A DNA stretch of 64,000 nucleotides, from contig CACOUL010000001.1 in the NCBI GenBank assembly GCA_902630355.1, positions 1-64,000 of the forward strand. Direction: 5' to 3'. Of the stretch, positions 19,472 to 30,236 are shown piece after piece. Under the pieces are notes generated by a model. That model had not been told where the DNA came from. It ran no database searches and saw nothing but the letters and a program-made list of their open reading frames with translations. The translations under genes and the position numbers were made by a program. Source of the DNA: Planctomycetaceae bacterium. Lineage in GTDB: Bacteria; Planctomycetota; Planctomycetia; Pirellulales; UBA7805. Position 1 is the stretch's first letter. Each line of letters opens with the position of its first letter.

Positions 19472-20053
19472 GTGAACGCCGAACATCCACAGTCCACAGG
19501 ACAGACATCGTCAAATCGCGGGGTTACCCGCGCTGGCCCAGCGTTCATCGGCTTGGCGATCCTGGCCGGGGCGATCGCATTTTTTCTCTGGCAATCCTCG
19601 CCGCCCCAGATGGTGAACAGCATCGTACTGAACGAGAAACCGGCAATGACATCATCCCTCGGTGGCCTGCAGTTGGGGGAGCGGATTGCAGAGGGCGGAG
19701 TATTTGACTTGTACCTCAAACTCGAATTTTTCGATGGTGAGAACGATAACGAGTTTAAGACCGATGTGATCGAGGTTGAGACGCTCGGTAACGGCGTTAC
19801 TTTTGACGTGCCGGATGATTTAATCGAGTATCGTAATCTCCGGCGAGTCACCGCCATGGACGAAGATCTGATTTCTGACGACATTTACGATTCGATCGAC
19901 GTCACACTTGGTGAGCCCTATGTCGGCAGCGTCTACCAATTTCATATCAGCCGCACGCAACCGCGGCGAATTCCGCTCCTTATCCTGCTAGCCGCCAGTG
20001 GCAGTTTGTTTCTGCTTGGCGCTATCCTGCACCTACGCCGCTTCGCCCGATAG
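19472..20053 (+). CDS. Hypothetical membrane protein with two terminal TM segments
   Basis: The 193-residue ORF uses a GTG start at 19472 and I do not recognise the family. A hydrophobic segment lies at about 24-43 and another at about 170-188, ending in basic residues. The region between is acidic (DGENDNEF, AMDEDLISDDIYDS) and should lie outside the membrane. It follows the PqiA-like gene by 32 bases in the same direction, so it may work with it. Confidence 0.65.
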   Translation: MNAEHPQSTGQTSSNRGVTRAGPAFIGLAILAGAIAFFLWQSSPPQMVNSIVLNEKPAMTSSLGGLQLGERIAEGGVFDLYLKLEFFDGENDNEFKTDVIEVETLGNGVTFDVPDDLIEYRNLRRVTAMDEDLISDDIYDSIDVTLGEPYVGSVYQFHISRTQPRRIPLLILLAASGSLFLLGAILHLRRFAR

Positions 20054-20453
20054 AGGCTTACTCCGGAGTTTACGATCACGACCAGGATCAGACGCGACTG
20101 GGGCTATCCAGGAATTTCTGCCCCGGCGTAAGATCGTCCACTCTTAAAAGTGTTTTTGGCTGAAGCCGCACGCACTGCTTCGCCTGTGATACTCCTGCGG
20201 CGATCCTCCGTGTTCAACAACAAATCACCCTTCTCGTCTTAGCGATCGCTGAGATTAATCGATTTTGCGGCACAGTACCAACCGGTCACCTTGTCGACGG
20301 CGACCTTGCCGCCTTGCAGGAGCATGGTCAATCACAGCGATGAGCCGCGATTTTTGTATTGCTAGCAGTCGTTTGGTCGACGAATCTCACGTTGGCCCCC
20401 CGTTATCACGCTGCTAAGATGCCGCCGGTCAATTTCGGACCCCGCGAGATACC
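20054..20453. other. Intergenic region, no gene seen
   Basis: These 400 bases separate the hypothetical gene from the PhoH-type gene. No convincing ORF, T-tract terminator, tRNA or strong promoter pair was found. It presumably holds the promoter of the PhoH-type gene. Confidence 0.6.
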
Positions 20454-21788
20454 ATGATGTCGCCCACCCATCCGAAGCTGTTTGTCCTCGATACCAATGT
20501 CGTTCTCCACGATGCCGGATGCATCGATAACTTCGAGGAGAACGACATCGCCATCCCGATCACCGTTCTCGAAGAACTCGATAAATTTAAACGCGGCAGC
20601 GAGGACATTCACTTTCAGGCGCGGGAATTCCTACGGATGCTCGACGCGGTCACCGGGCCGCTGCTGAGTGAAGAAGGTGCCTCGCGTGGCGACGGCCTCG
20701 GCAATATCCGCGTCGTACTCGGCGGGCCGCTCGATGATCGGATCTACACCGCGTTTCTTCAAGATTCGCCCGACCACCGGATTCTCAATACGACCCTGCG
20801 GCTCACTCGCGAGAACGCCGAGCGGGCGGTGGTGCTCGTTTCAAAGGATATTAACCTTCGCATGAAGGCGAAATCGCTCGGAATGCAGGCCGAGGATTAC
20901 GAAGCGGATAAGGTGAAAAACATGGAAAAGCTCTACACCGGAAAACGGATTGTAGAGCACTGCCACGCCGACCAGATCGACCTGTTGTACAACGGCCGCG
21001 GTTTTGTCCCGCAAGATGAAATCGACCAGGTCGAAGAACCGATGGCAAACGAAAACTTCGTTCTTCGCAACGGCTCGCGGTCCGCGCTGGCCACGTTCTC
21101 GGCCAACGATAAGATGTTCCGCCGAGTCGACAAAAACCAAGCCTATGGGATTCAACCCCGGAACGCTGAGCAGGCCTTTGCGCTCACGGCTCTCTTGAAC
21201 GATCAAGTACGTCTCGTCACCATCGCGGGCAAAGCGGGCACCGGTAAAACGCTTCTTGCCCTGGCCGCCGCACTCGAATCGCGTGCACGCTACCGCCAAA
21301 TTCTGCTGGCCCGTCCAATCGTGCCGCTTTCCAACCGCGACCTCGGCTACCTGCCGGGCGACATTCAGGAAAAACTTGATCCCTACATGCAGCCCTTGTT
21401 CGATAACCTCAATGTGATCCGCGGGCAGTTCAAGGAGAACGACCAGAATGCCCTTCGGATCCGCGACATGCTCGACAAAGAAAAGCTGGTGATCACGCCA
21501 CTCTCCTACATCCGCGGGCGAAGCCTCCAGAAAATGTTTTTCATCATCGACGAGGCGCAAAACCTTACGCCGCACGAGGTCAAAACCGTGATCACCCGGG
21601 CAGGCGAACGGACCAAGATCGTACTGACCGGCGATCTGCAACAGATCGACCAGCCCTATCTCGACGCCCTTTCCAATGGGCTCAGCCACCTGATCAATCG
21701 CATGACCGGTCAGCCCCTTTACGCGCATATCACGCTCGAGAAGGGCGAACGCTCTGAGCTAGCCGATCTGGCGAGCAATTTGCTCTAA
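20454..21788 (+). CDS. PIN domain-PhoH family ATPase (PhoH2/YlaK type)
   Basis: The 444-residue protein joins an N-terminal PIN ribonuclease domain ([22 protein letters not shown]; acidic residues at D13 and E45-E46 region) to a C-terminal PhoH ATPase. Walker A is GKAGTGKT at about 259 and Walker B is [10 protein letters not shown], followed by LTGDLQQID. PhoH2 proteins are RNA helicase/nucleases, probably acting in RNA turnover or stress. Two ATGs (20454, 20457) are adjacent. It is monocistronic, with an unrelated downstream gene. A 295-codon antisense ORF in it is a codon-bias shadow. Confidence 0.93.
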   Translation: MMSPTHPKLFVLDTNVVLHDAGCIDNFEENDIAIPITVLEELDKFKRGSEDIHFQAREFLRMLDAVTGPLLSEEGASRGDGLGNIRVVLGGPLDDRIYTAFLQDSPDHRILNTTLRLTRENAERAVVLVSKDINLRMKAKSLGMQAEDYEADKVKNMEKLYTGKRIVEHCHADQIDLLYNGRGFVPQDEIDQVEEPMANENFVLRNGSRSALATFSANDKMFRRVDKNQAYGIQPRNAEQAFALTALLNDQVRLVTIAGKAGTGKTLLALAAALESRARYRQILLARPIVPLSNRDLGYLPGDIQEKLDPYMQPLFDNLNVIRGQFKENDQNALRIRDMLDKEKLVITPLSYIRGRSLQKMFFIIDEAQNLTPHEVKTVITRAGERTKIVLTGDLQQIDQPYLDALSNGLSHLINRMTGQPLYAHITLEKGERSELADLASNLL

Positions 21789-21821
21789 GGGCTGACAGGG
21801 CAGGGCAGGTAGGTTACCTTG

Positions 21822-21837
21822 GGAGTGGTCCCACTCC
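21822..21837 (+). promoter_or_regulatory. Short inverted repeat between PhoH-type and ceramidase-like genes
   Basis: GGAGTGG and CCACTCC flank a two-base centre. In RNA it would form a six-pair stem with a GUCC loop. It ends 19 bases before the ceramidase-like ATG and has no T-tract, so it is more likely a weak leader hairpin or operator than a terminator. Confidence 0.25.
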
Positions 21838-21856
21838 TGCTTACGGAAGCGCGCCC

Positions 21857-23305
21857 ATGTCTGAACGCTCTGAGACGCGTCGCAGTTTTTTACGGTCTGC
21901 TGCTATTGCCGGTACGGCCGCGGCAGGCATCTCACGCAGCACCTTTGCCTCCCCTGCGGCTGAAACCTACTTCGCCGGCGCCGCCGAGCGGGAGATCACC
22001 CCCCCAATCGGCATGGAAATCACTCACTTTGTGCGGGAAAACATCGGTGTTCACGATCCCCTTTTCGTCAGGGCGCTCGTGATCCGCGATGCGCACGGCC
22101 AACAGATCGCCCTCGTCAGCGCCGATGCACTCGGCGCTGGCTTTGCCACCTGCGATGAAATACGCAACCGCGTGAAGGATCAATGCGGGATGGATGAGGT
22201 CTGGTTCTCCTGCAGCCACACCCACTCGGGTCGGTGGGTTCTCTCGACACCCACGCCGGGCAGAAAATACACCGAAGAACTCTGGTGGGACGACGGCACC
22301 CACGTCGCTCTGACCGACCGCCCGGCGGAACTTGAATGGAACACGGCGGTCCATCAGAAAATCGTCGAAGTGGTGCGCGAGGCGAAAGAACGACTCAAGC
22401 CAGCAGAGCTGCGCACCGGTCGGGCGAAAGTGAAGGTCGGTATCAATCGCCGCGTCACCCGTCCAGACGGATTTACCCACATGGGCTGGAATCGCCAGGG
22501 GGTGATTGTTCCCTGGGTCAGCACGCTTTCAGCCCACAACAAAAAAACGCAAAAGCCGATATTCGTACTCTTTGAGCACGCGGCCCATCCGGTCACCGTT
22601 CCGCATACGAGTCGGCTCGTCAGCGCTGATTTTCCTGGGGCGGCAGTGACTGCCATGCGAAAAGAGCTACCGGCCGAGTGCATTGCGGCCTTTGGACAGG
22701 GCTGCAGCGCGAACATCAACAGTTTTCCTCTGCGCACGACACACGAGGATGCCACCGCTGCCGGTACAAAGCTGGGCGCAGCGGCCCTTCTTGCGATTGA
22801 AAAATCGCAGGTTGTCGGTGGCGACACCATTCGCTTTCAATCTATCCCCACACTCCTTCCGACGAGGCCCCTTCCGAGCGAAAAACTAATCGAACAACAG
22901 CTCACGGCACAGCACAACCATCCCGACCGCATCAAGCAGCTCAACAAAATCGCTGCCTACCGCGCAACCCGGAAAGCGCCCCCTCCAAGACGGCTCGATG
23001 CCCACGGAGTGATGCTCGGCCGGGAATTTTGTCTCATCGGCCTGCCGTATGAGCATTTCAGTCACACCGAACGCTGGATCGACCGCGAGGCACCCTTCGC
23101 CAATACGATGGCATTCACTCTCACCAACGGTGGACGCGGCTATATCGGCAGCGACGCGGGGCTGGCGATGGGCGCTAATGGCGGCTACGAGGCGGGCTGC
23201 ATGCCCAACTGGAGCGCACACGAAGTGATGTCGCCCAATCTCGGTCCTCCCGCTGTTGGCAGTGAACGAATCATCCAAGATGCCATCACGGCACTGTGGG
23301 CGTAA
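21857..23305 (+). CDS. Tat-exported neutral/alkaline ceramidase-like protein
   Basis: The 482-residue protein opens with a twin-arginine signal, TRRSFLRSAA, and resembles the N-terminal part of neutral/alkaline non-lysosomal ceramidases: GAAEREITPPIG, LVSADALG, SCSHTHSG and FEHAAHPV, with histidines that are candidate zinc ligands. Ceramidases of this family are longer (about 700 residues with a C-terminal domain), so this is the short planctomycete-type relative whose substrate is uncertain. AAFGQGCSANIN is the family's typical conserved patch. It is convergent with the ALDH gene. Confidence 0.8.
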   Translation: MSERSETRRSFLRSAAIAGTAAAGISRSTFASPAAETYFAGAAEREITPPIGMEITHFVRENIGVHDPLFVRALVIRDAHGQQIALVSADALGAGFATCDEIRNRVKDQCGMDEVWFSCSHTHSGRWVLSTPTPGRKYTEELWWDDGTHVALTDRPAELEWNTAVHQKIVEVVREAKERLKPAELRTGRAKVKVGINRRVTRPDGFTHMGWNRQGVIVPWVSTLSAHNKKTQKPIFVLFEHAAHPVTVPHTSRLVSADFPGAAVTAMRKELPAECIAAFGQGCSANINSFPLRTTHEDATAAGTKLGAAALLAIEKSQVVGGDTIRFQSIPTLLPTRPLPSEKLIEQQLTAQHNHPDRIKQLNKIAAYRATRKAPPPRRLDAHGVMLGREFCLIGLPYEHFSHTERWIDREAPFANTMAFTLTNGGRGYIGSDAGLAMGANGGYEAGCMPNWSAHEVMSPNLGPPAVGSERIIQDAITALWA

Positions 23306-23329
23306 GCGGCGACTCTCGACCCATCGAGT

Positions 23330-24712
23330 TTATCTGGACACGACCACACTTTTGAGGTTCACAAACGCGCGAATCCCTTCGCGGCCAAGTTCCCGGCCAA
23401 AGCCACTCGACTTAACTCCTCCGAAAGGCACTCGCGGGTCACTGCGAACAAAATCATTCACCGCCAGGCAGCCTGCGTCGATGCGTTCGGCCGCCAACTG
23501 CGCGCCGCGTTCGGTATCCGCCGTAAAAATTCCGCCGCCGAGCCCGAATCGCGTGTTACCGGCTAGATTCAATGCATGGTCAGTATCGTCGGCACGAATG
23601 AGCGCCACGACCGGCCCGAATATTTCTTCTTCGAATGCCGGCATACCGGGGTGCACATTTTCGAGCATCGTGGCCGGGTACCACCATCCGTCGCGCTCCG
23701 GCACTTTGCCGCCAAAAATAAGATCCGCACCGGCGGAAATGCTCTCATCCACCTGTTGGTGGACCTTGTCGCGCAGATCCTCGCGCGCAAGCGGTCCGAG
23801 TCGGCAGTCTTCTGCCGCCGGATCGGTCATAACGTACGGCTTGAGTTGCTCAAGGAGCATGTCCCGGAACCGCTCATAAACCGAATCGACCGCGATCATC
23901 CGCTTCGCGGCAATACAGACCTGTCCGGCACAGAGCATGCGACTCATTGCGCATCGATCCGCAGCGAGTTGTAAGTCGGCATCCTCGAGAATCAGGTACG
24001 GGTCGCTCCCGCCAAGTTCAAGCACGCACTTTTTCAGGTGTGACCCCGCTTCGGTCGCCACGGCGCGTCCCGCCCGTTCGCTTCCGGTCAGCGTCACGCC
24101 GCGCACGAGCGGATTGGCAATAACGGCGGGACTCTCTGCCACGTCCATCGGCAGATCGGCAAACAACCCGGGAGGAACGCCCCCTTCGGTAAAGATCCGG
24201 GCAATGTCTTCGCTGCACCCGGGAACGTTCGGAGCGCCCTTAAGCAACATGGCGTTGCCAGCCATCAGTGCAGGTGCGGCAGCGCGGAAGGCCTGCCAGA
24301 AGGGAAAATTCCAAGGCATAATTGCATAAATCACGCCAAGCGGACATGCGACGACTCGCGCTTCACTTTGCTCGAGCCCTATTGGCTCTTCATTGAGAAG
24401 TCGCGCGCCTTGCTCGGCGTAATATCGACAGACGAGTGCGCATTTTTCGACCTCGGCAATCGCTTGCATGACGGGCTTGCCCATCTCAGCGGTGATCCTC
24501 GCGGCATAGCGGCCTTTTCCAGTAAGTAACTGGTCGGCCGCGGCGTTGAGCACATCTGCCCGCTTGGCAAAGGGGACTCGTCGCCAGTCCAGAAAAGCGT
24601 TATGCGCCGCTTCAATGCGGCTTTGAACCTCCGCGCCACTGACGGCTGCATGTTCGCGCAGGAGCGTGCCGGTGGCCGGATCGATTACCGGAAGAGACGT
24701 TGCCATGCCCAT
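23330..24712 (-). CDS. NAD(P)-dependent aldehyde dehydrogenase, succinate-semialdehyde type
   Basis: The start is the ATG at 24712, preceded by a GGGAG ribosome site; the frame extends upstream without support. The 460-residue ALDH has the acid residue in LELGGSDPYLIL and the catalytic cysteine near 266 in GQVCIAAKR. PWNFPFWQ and GVTLTGSERAG are typical of the GabD/Sad branch, which oxidises succinate semialdehyde to succinate; other aldehydes are possible. The C-terminus FGGVKSSGFGRELG also fits. No gamma-aminobutyrate aminotransferase is adjacent. Confidence 0.85.
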   Translation of the reverse strand: MGMATSLPVIDPATGTLLREHAAVSGAEVQSRIEAAHNAFLDWRRVPFAKRADVLNAAADQLLTGKGRYAARITAEMGKPVMQAIAEVEKCALVCRYYAEQGARLLNEEPIGLEQSEARVVACPLGVIYAIMPWNFPFWQAFRAAAPALMAGNAMLLKGAPNVPGCSEDIARIFTEGGVPPGLFADLPMDVAESPAVIANPLVRGVTLTGSERAGRAVATEAGSHLKKCVLELGGSDPYLILEDADLQLAADRCAMSRMLCAGQVCIAAKRMIAVDSVYERFRDMLLEQLKPYVMTDPAAEDCRLGPLAREDLRDKVHQQVDESISAGADLIFGGKVPERDGWWYPATMLENVHPGMPAFEEEIFGPVVALIRADDTDHALNLAGNTRFGLGGGIFTADTERGAQLAAERIDAGCLAVNDFVRSDPRVPFGGVKSSGFGRELGREGIRAFVNLKSVVVSR

Positions 24713-25255
24713 CGCTTTTCTCCCTATTTCGGACCGGCACAATGTGCCGTTTTTTGAGGTCCCCGTCCAGCGACCCGCGGAATCGTACTCATAAATGCCC
24801 AAAAACGCAGTGCTTTTCTGCCTGTTGTGGCAAATGTTTCTTTTTTCTGTAACACGCCAGAAGCCGCTGCGCCTTAAGGGGTGAGGCGGGCCGTTCGGCT
24901 CAGATGATAAAAGGCCCACCGCGAGCTAGGATCGCGTTTTTCCAAGGGGAAAATCAATTCCGACGGTACAACTCACACCAAATCGTAGCAGCGCGATACT
25001 CGGGATCGAGGAACTCAAAGCACATCGGTTGTTCTGCGCGGGAACCTGCAGGCCCTCACAGGCGCCAAAAAAAACACTCGCCCCACGACAACTTCCTCGC
25101 GGTACCGGGCGGGTGTCTTTTGGCACCTGCCCGGTTTCTTCGCTCTGGGCCAAGTTTCGCTTGACGGAATGGATAGAGCGGAAAATAATATCGCCATTGA
25201 TCGGCACTTGCGCCGAAGGGTACTTGTGTTTTGACCGCGCTTTTGGAGTTTTTCG
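24713..25255. other. Divergent intergenic region
   Basis: About 540 bases between the ALDH gene and the HtrA gene hold no convincing ORF. ORFs that cross it lack ribosome sites and family features. A candidate promoter for the protease lies at its right end. The promoter of the ALDH gene must also lie here. Confidence 0.55.
25161..25189 (+). promoter_or_regulatory. Candidate sigma-70-type promoter of the HtrA gene
   Basis: TTGACG at 25161-25166 and AATAAT at 25184-25189 are separated by 17 bases, about 67 bases upstream of the protease ATG. This is five of six matches in each box. It is a pattern match only. Confidence 0.45.
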
Positions 25256-26752
<1,497 letters not shown>

Positions 26753-26855
26753 GGCAGCCCTACTCCTGCACGCTATCATCGGTGAAGCGATGCCTTCGCT
26801 TGAACTACGCGGCCGATGTATCAGAGAGCTCGGCGTCGATACACAGGATGTGCAC

Positions 26856-26887
26856 GGGCGCGTTATGCGAAGGGCGCGTTATGCGAA
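26856..26887 (+). repeat. 16-bp tandem duplication covering the stop codon of the oxidoreductase gene
   Basis: Two perfect copies of GGGCGCGTTATGCGAA lie head to tail at 26856-26871 and 26872-26887. The TAA stop of the minus-strand gene (26879-26881) is in the right copy, so the duplication adds a second stop region just after it. It does not change the protein. Confidence 0.8.
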
Positions 26888-28174
26888 GGGATTGTATTGG
26901 CCCGGAATCGGTACCTCATATCTGCCACTCGAATCCGGTGCGGTCGGGGCAGGGGACTCCATCGTGAACTGATCGATTCCAGGTGCCAGATCGCGACCCT
27001 TCTCGAGCAATTTATCCCAGCGGACAATTTGTCCGCTATAGCACGCTTCTCGTCCAAGAATGGAGGTAAACGTACTCTTTGCCCCATATTCGCCTTCGTT
27101 ATAGATATTGCCTGCCATCAGGGCCTCGATCATATCGTGCTGCTCCTGCTGGTGCCCGTTCGGGTAGGGTCCCGAAAATTCCCATACCCCGTCGATACTT
27201 CCCGCGGGATTGGCGGTTCCCTTAGTGCCGTGGACCGCTTCACCGACATGAGACCACGCGCCCGCAAGGTGCCTCCCCTGGCTGAAGAGTTTACTGCCGT
27301 CAGGATAAGTAAATTCACAGAAAGTATGGTCGTAGATTTGGCTCTTACTGCGGTCGCCTCCCATCCGTTGTTCGCCGCCACCCATACCGTTGCACTCCAC
27401 CGGATAATCGCCCTTCACCCAGTTTGCTACATCGAGGTTATGAATGTGTTGCTCGCAGATTTGATCGCCACAGACCCAGTTGAAGTGGTACCAATTGTTG
27501 ACCTGAAACTCCATTTCACTTTGACCGGGCTGACGATTGCGGTACCAGATCCCGCCTCCGTTCCAATAGACCCGCTGACAGATGATATCGCCGATTGCGC
27601 CATCGTGAATCCGCTCGATCGTTTCCATATAGCGAGGTTCATGCCGTCGCTGTAGGCCGAGTGCAACCATGAGGTTTTTTTGCTTTGATGCTTCCACGCT
27701 ATCGAGTACCCGCCGGACGCCTGGCGCATCGGTCGCTACCGGTTTCTCCATGAACACGTGCTTGCCGCGATCGACCGCGTATTCGAATTGCTGCGGCTTA
27801 AAGCCGGGAGGGGTCGCAATCACCACCAGATCGCAGTCACTGTCGATTGCCTTTTTATAGGCGTCGAGCCCCCAGTGCATGTTCTCCTCGGGAACCGACA
27901 CTTTTTCGGCGGAGTGACGGGTAAGTCGTTTGACAGCACTCTTGGCATTCTTTTCAAAAGCGTCGGCAACCGAAACGAGCCGGGTATTGCCTTTGGTGTT
28001 GAATATCTGTGCAGCCGCTCCGGTCCCGCGGCCTCCACAACCAACGACACAAAATCGAATCTCATCCGAACCTGCAGCGTGCGCGTTGCGAGCAGCCTGT
28101 GAACCGAGGATACCGGTCGAAATGAGAGCTGAGGTCGTCTTGAGAAAAGTGCGGCGGTCTCGAGGTTGGGACAT
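26879..28174 (-). CDS. Gfo/Idh/MocA-family oxidoreductase, Tat-exported
   Basis: The 431-residue protein opens with RRTFLKTTSAL, a Tat signal, then a Rossmann fold with VVGCGGRGTGAA. MEKPVATD and the GxRR..Y region are family hallmarks, as is the EKPVA catalytic-lysine motif. It is an NAD(P)-dependent sugar or polyol dehydrogenase; many planctomycetes have large sets of such exported paralogues and the substrate cannot be read. The start is set by GGAG seven bases before the ATG. It ends in a tandem repeat. Confidence 0.9.
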   Translation of the reverse strand: MSQPRDRRTFLKTTSALISTGILGSQAARNAHAAGSDEIRFCVVGCGGRGTGAAAQIFNTKGNTRLVSVADAFEKNAKSAVKRLTRHSAEKVSVPEENMHWGLDAYKKAIDSDCDLVVIATPPGFKPQQFEYAVDRGKHVFMEKPVATDAPGVRRVLDSVEASKQKNLMVALGLQRRHEPRYMETIERIHDGAIGDIICQRVYWNGGGIWYRNRQPGQSEMEFQVNNWYHFNWVCGDQICEQHIHNLDVANWVKGDYPVECNGMGGGEQRMGGDRSKSQIYDHTFCEFTYPDGSKLFSQGRHLAGAWSHVGEAVHGTKGTANPAGSIDGVWEFSGPYPNGHQQEQHDMIEALMAGNIYNEGEYGAKSTFTSILGREACYSGQIVRWDKLLEKGRDLAPGIDQFTMESPAPTAPDSSGRYEVPIPGQYNPFA

Positions 28175-28224
28175 AACAATCTCCGGAGAAAAGACACCAA
28201 CGGTTCGAATACGAACACGCTAGT

Positions 28225-28253
28225 ATCGTAAACTGCCCGCGTACTTTTGGCAA
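28225..28253 (-). promoter_or_regulatory. Candidate promoter of the Gfo/Idh/MocA gene
   Basis: Reading the minus strand, TTGCCA (28248-28253) and TACGAT (28225-28230) are spaced by 17 bases, about 50 bases upstream of the ATG at 28174. The -35 matches five of six and the -10 four of six. Confidence 0.35.
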
Positions 28254-28338
28254 CCAAAGTTTGCGCTCAAAAAATAGCGGGACCGAGTCTCGCCCACGGC
28301 GATGCAACTAGAGAAATAGGCAATCAAACGCGGCGAAC

Positions 28339-29124
28339 TCACGCCGGCTGTGGTTGATGGCGCATCTCCTGCAGAGCACCATCCCAGAGACGTTTCCGGG
28401 CACTGTACGCGATAAACGCACCGTCCTTTGCGCGAGCCCAACGTTCCGGCGACTCACCACAGAGAGACTCAATCAGTCTCCGGGCGGCCGGTTGATGATC
28501 CTCAGCGTCGAGTTCGATGTGCCGCTGCAAGTAGTAAAGCAGTGCGTCGAGTCTACCGCCACAATCGAATGAGATTTGCCGAACCATTTCAGTGAATACG
28601 TCGGGCAACAGATCTTCCCGCCCAAAAAGGAATGCGCCCGCAATCTCCGCCGGGTCATTACGCTCGATCACCTCAAACGTGGAACTGAGAAACGACACGA
28701 CCGATAGACTGAGTGCCGACTCGCTGATGGCCCGTTCGATCGGAAGGCCCTCGCGAACACGCAAGAGGAATTGCTCGATGCGGGCCGTCGAGGCACCTGC
28801 CCCCCGCATCGCATCGAGATACAGTTCAAAATGGCTCTGGTAACCACCCCGCCCGTCCTGATCGCTTTCCTCGCCCAACGCGATTTCATTGACAAAGCGA
28901 ACCGCATCCACATCGCTGGAAGGGACCCACGGCACTGCAAAACTACCGAGCGATCGCTGCAGTGCTTTGAGCAGCGACATAAAATCCCAAACTGCAAAGA
29001 CGTGATGCTCCATAAACGCCTGAATCTGTCGGAGCGTGTCTAAATCCGAGTAAAGGGCATGAGAGACGATACCGTCTCGCTGCTCCTGAAGCTGGCGTTG
29101 AATCTGATCGAATTTGCTATGCAT
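28339..29124 (-). CDS. DUF3050 protein, haem-oxygenase-like fold
   Basis: The 261-residue protein matches the DUF3050 family: a helical protein with HHVFAVWDFMSLLKALQ near residue 40, then HFELYLDAM near 100 and FLFGREDLLP near 175. Histidine and acidic residues in these motifs are the positions where related haem-oxygenase-like diiron enzymes bind metal, so an oxygenase role is possible but unproven for this family. A ribosome site AGAGG lies eight bases before the ATG. It lies upstream of the oxidoreductase gene in the same direction with a 164-base gap. Confidence 0.85.
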   Translation of the reverse strand: MHSKFDQIQRQLQEQRDGIVSHALYSDLDTLRQIQAFMEHHVFAVWDFMSLLKALQRSLGSFAVPWVPSSDVDAVRFVNEIALGEESDQDGRGGYQSHFELYLDAMRGAGASTARIEQFLLRVREGLPIERAISESALSLSVVSFLSSTFEVIERNDPAEIAGAFLFGREDLLPDVFTEMVRQISFDCGGRLDALLYYLQRHIELDAEDHQPAARRLIESLCGESPERWARAKDGAFIAYSARKRLWDGALQEMRHQPQPA

Positions 29125-29153
29125 ATCGTGACCTCTTTTCGCTACAGCACTCT

Positions 29154-29181
29154 ACTATAGGATGGTTTTAGCTTTTTCCAA
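29154..29181 (-). promoter_or_regulatory. Candidate promoter of the DUF3050 gene
   Basis: On the minus strand TTGGAA (29176-29181) and TATAGT (29154-29159) are 16 bases apart, 30 bases from the ATG at 29124. The -10 box matches five of six. Confidence 0.45.
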
Positions 29182-29235
29182 GGTCTCATTCATCTCGGCC
29201 AGCTCCAAGCCGGTCCGCCATCCACCAAACGTACC

Positions 29236-30219
29236 ATGCACAACGAATTGCCGCGCGCTATCATCTCTTTCCCGCTGCCGGGCCTTGAACTCACGTCGAT
29301 AACTGGGCAGAACAACCTTCAGGTTTGGGTTAACCCGACGGCCAAGATGCTCTCGCGTGAATCGCTCCTCGCGCATGCGCGCGGCGTCGCTGGCGTATTG
29401 GTCACTCCCGGCGATGGCCCGATCGACGATGCCTGGATGGACGCGGTGGGTGATTCGCTCCGCGTCATCAGTTGTTTTTCAGTCGGTGTCGATTACGTCG
29501 ATCTCGCCGCTGCACGGCGACGAAACATCCTCATCGGCAACACCCCAGGCGCAACCACGCAACCGACCGCCGATATCACTTGGCTCCTGATTCTCGGTGC
29601 CGCAAGAAAGATACGGCATGCGACCGAAACCCTCGCAACCGGTTGGGCCGGAATCAAGCCAGACGATGATTATGGCCTAAGACTCGTCGATAAGACGTTA
29701 CTGGTAATCGGGGCGGGACAGATCGGTACGGCAGTGGCCCAGCGCGCTGTCGGATGGGGAATGAAAACGCTTTACGTCGCGCGATCACCCAAGGCGGCCA
29801 TTGAGGCGGAGCCGATTGGCGCGCGACGCGTAACACTCGAGGAGGGGCTCGCCCAGGCCGATATTGTTTCCCTTCACGTCCCACTCACGGCCGAGACCAC
29901 CCACATGATCGGGAAACCGCAATTTGATCTGATGAAGCGGAGCGCTTTATTGATTAATACCTCGCGCGGTGCCGTGGTCGACGAGTCCGCGTTGATCGCT
30001 GCGCTTGAGGAGAATCGCATCTATGCCGCGGGGCTTGATGTGTACGAACGAGAGCCCGCAATTCCACCGCGATTGATGCGTTTGAAAAACGCCTTTCTGC
30101 TACCACATATCGGAACCGCGACACACGATGACCGGTCGGAGATGACTCGCATGGCAACCGAAAACCTCTTGGCCGGAATTCAGGGCAGAAAGCTCCCCTT
30201 TGCCGTCACCGGCGAATAA
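29236..30219 (+). CDS. D-isomer-specific 2-hydroxyacid dehydrogenase
   Basis: The 327-residue protein has the Rossmann motif GAGQIGTAVAQ near 160, and the catalytic set Arg in NTSRGAVVDE (about 235), Glu in DVYEREP and His in LLPHIGTATHDDR. It probably reduces glyoxylate or hydroxypyruvate with NAD(P)H, as close relatives do. With the class V aminotransferase nearby (31451-32590) it could take part in glyoxylate/serine exchange, but they are on opposite strands and not one operon. It is convergent with the MalY-type gene. Confidence 0.9.
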   Translation: MHNELPRAIISFPLPGLELTSITGQNNLQVWVNPTAKMLSRESLLAHARGVAGVLVTPGDGPIDDAWMDAVGDSLRVISCFSVGVDYVDLAAARRRNILIGNTPGATTQPTADITWLLILGAARKIRHATETLATGWAGIKPDDDYGLRLVDKTLLVIGAGQIGTAVAQRAVGWGMKTLYVARSPKAAIEAEPIGARRVTLEEGLAQADIVSLHVPLTAETTHMIGKPQFDLMKRSALLINTSRGAVVDESALIAALEENRIYAAGLDVYEREPAIPPRLMRLKNAFLLPHIGTATHDDRSEMTRMATENLLAGIQGRKLPFAVTGE

Positions 30220-30236
30220 ATGTCTTATTCTTTTGT

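Noticed and set aside
20841-21728. A 295-codon minus-strand ORF inside the PIN-PhoH gene
   Set aside because: The opposite strand has Walker motifs and a PIN site with normal spacing. This reading is a shadow.
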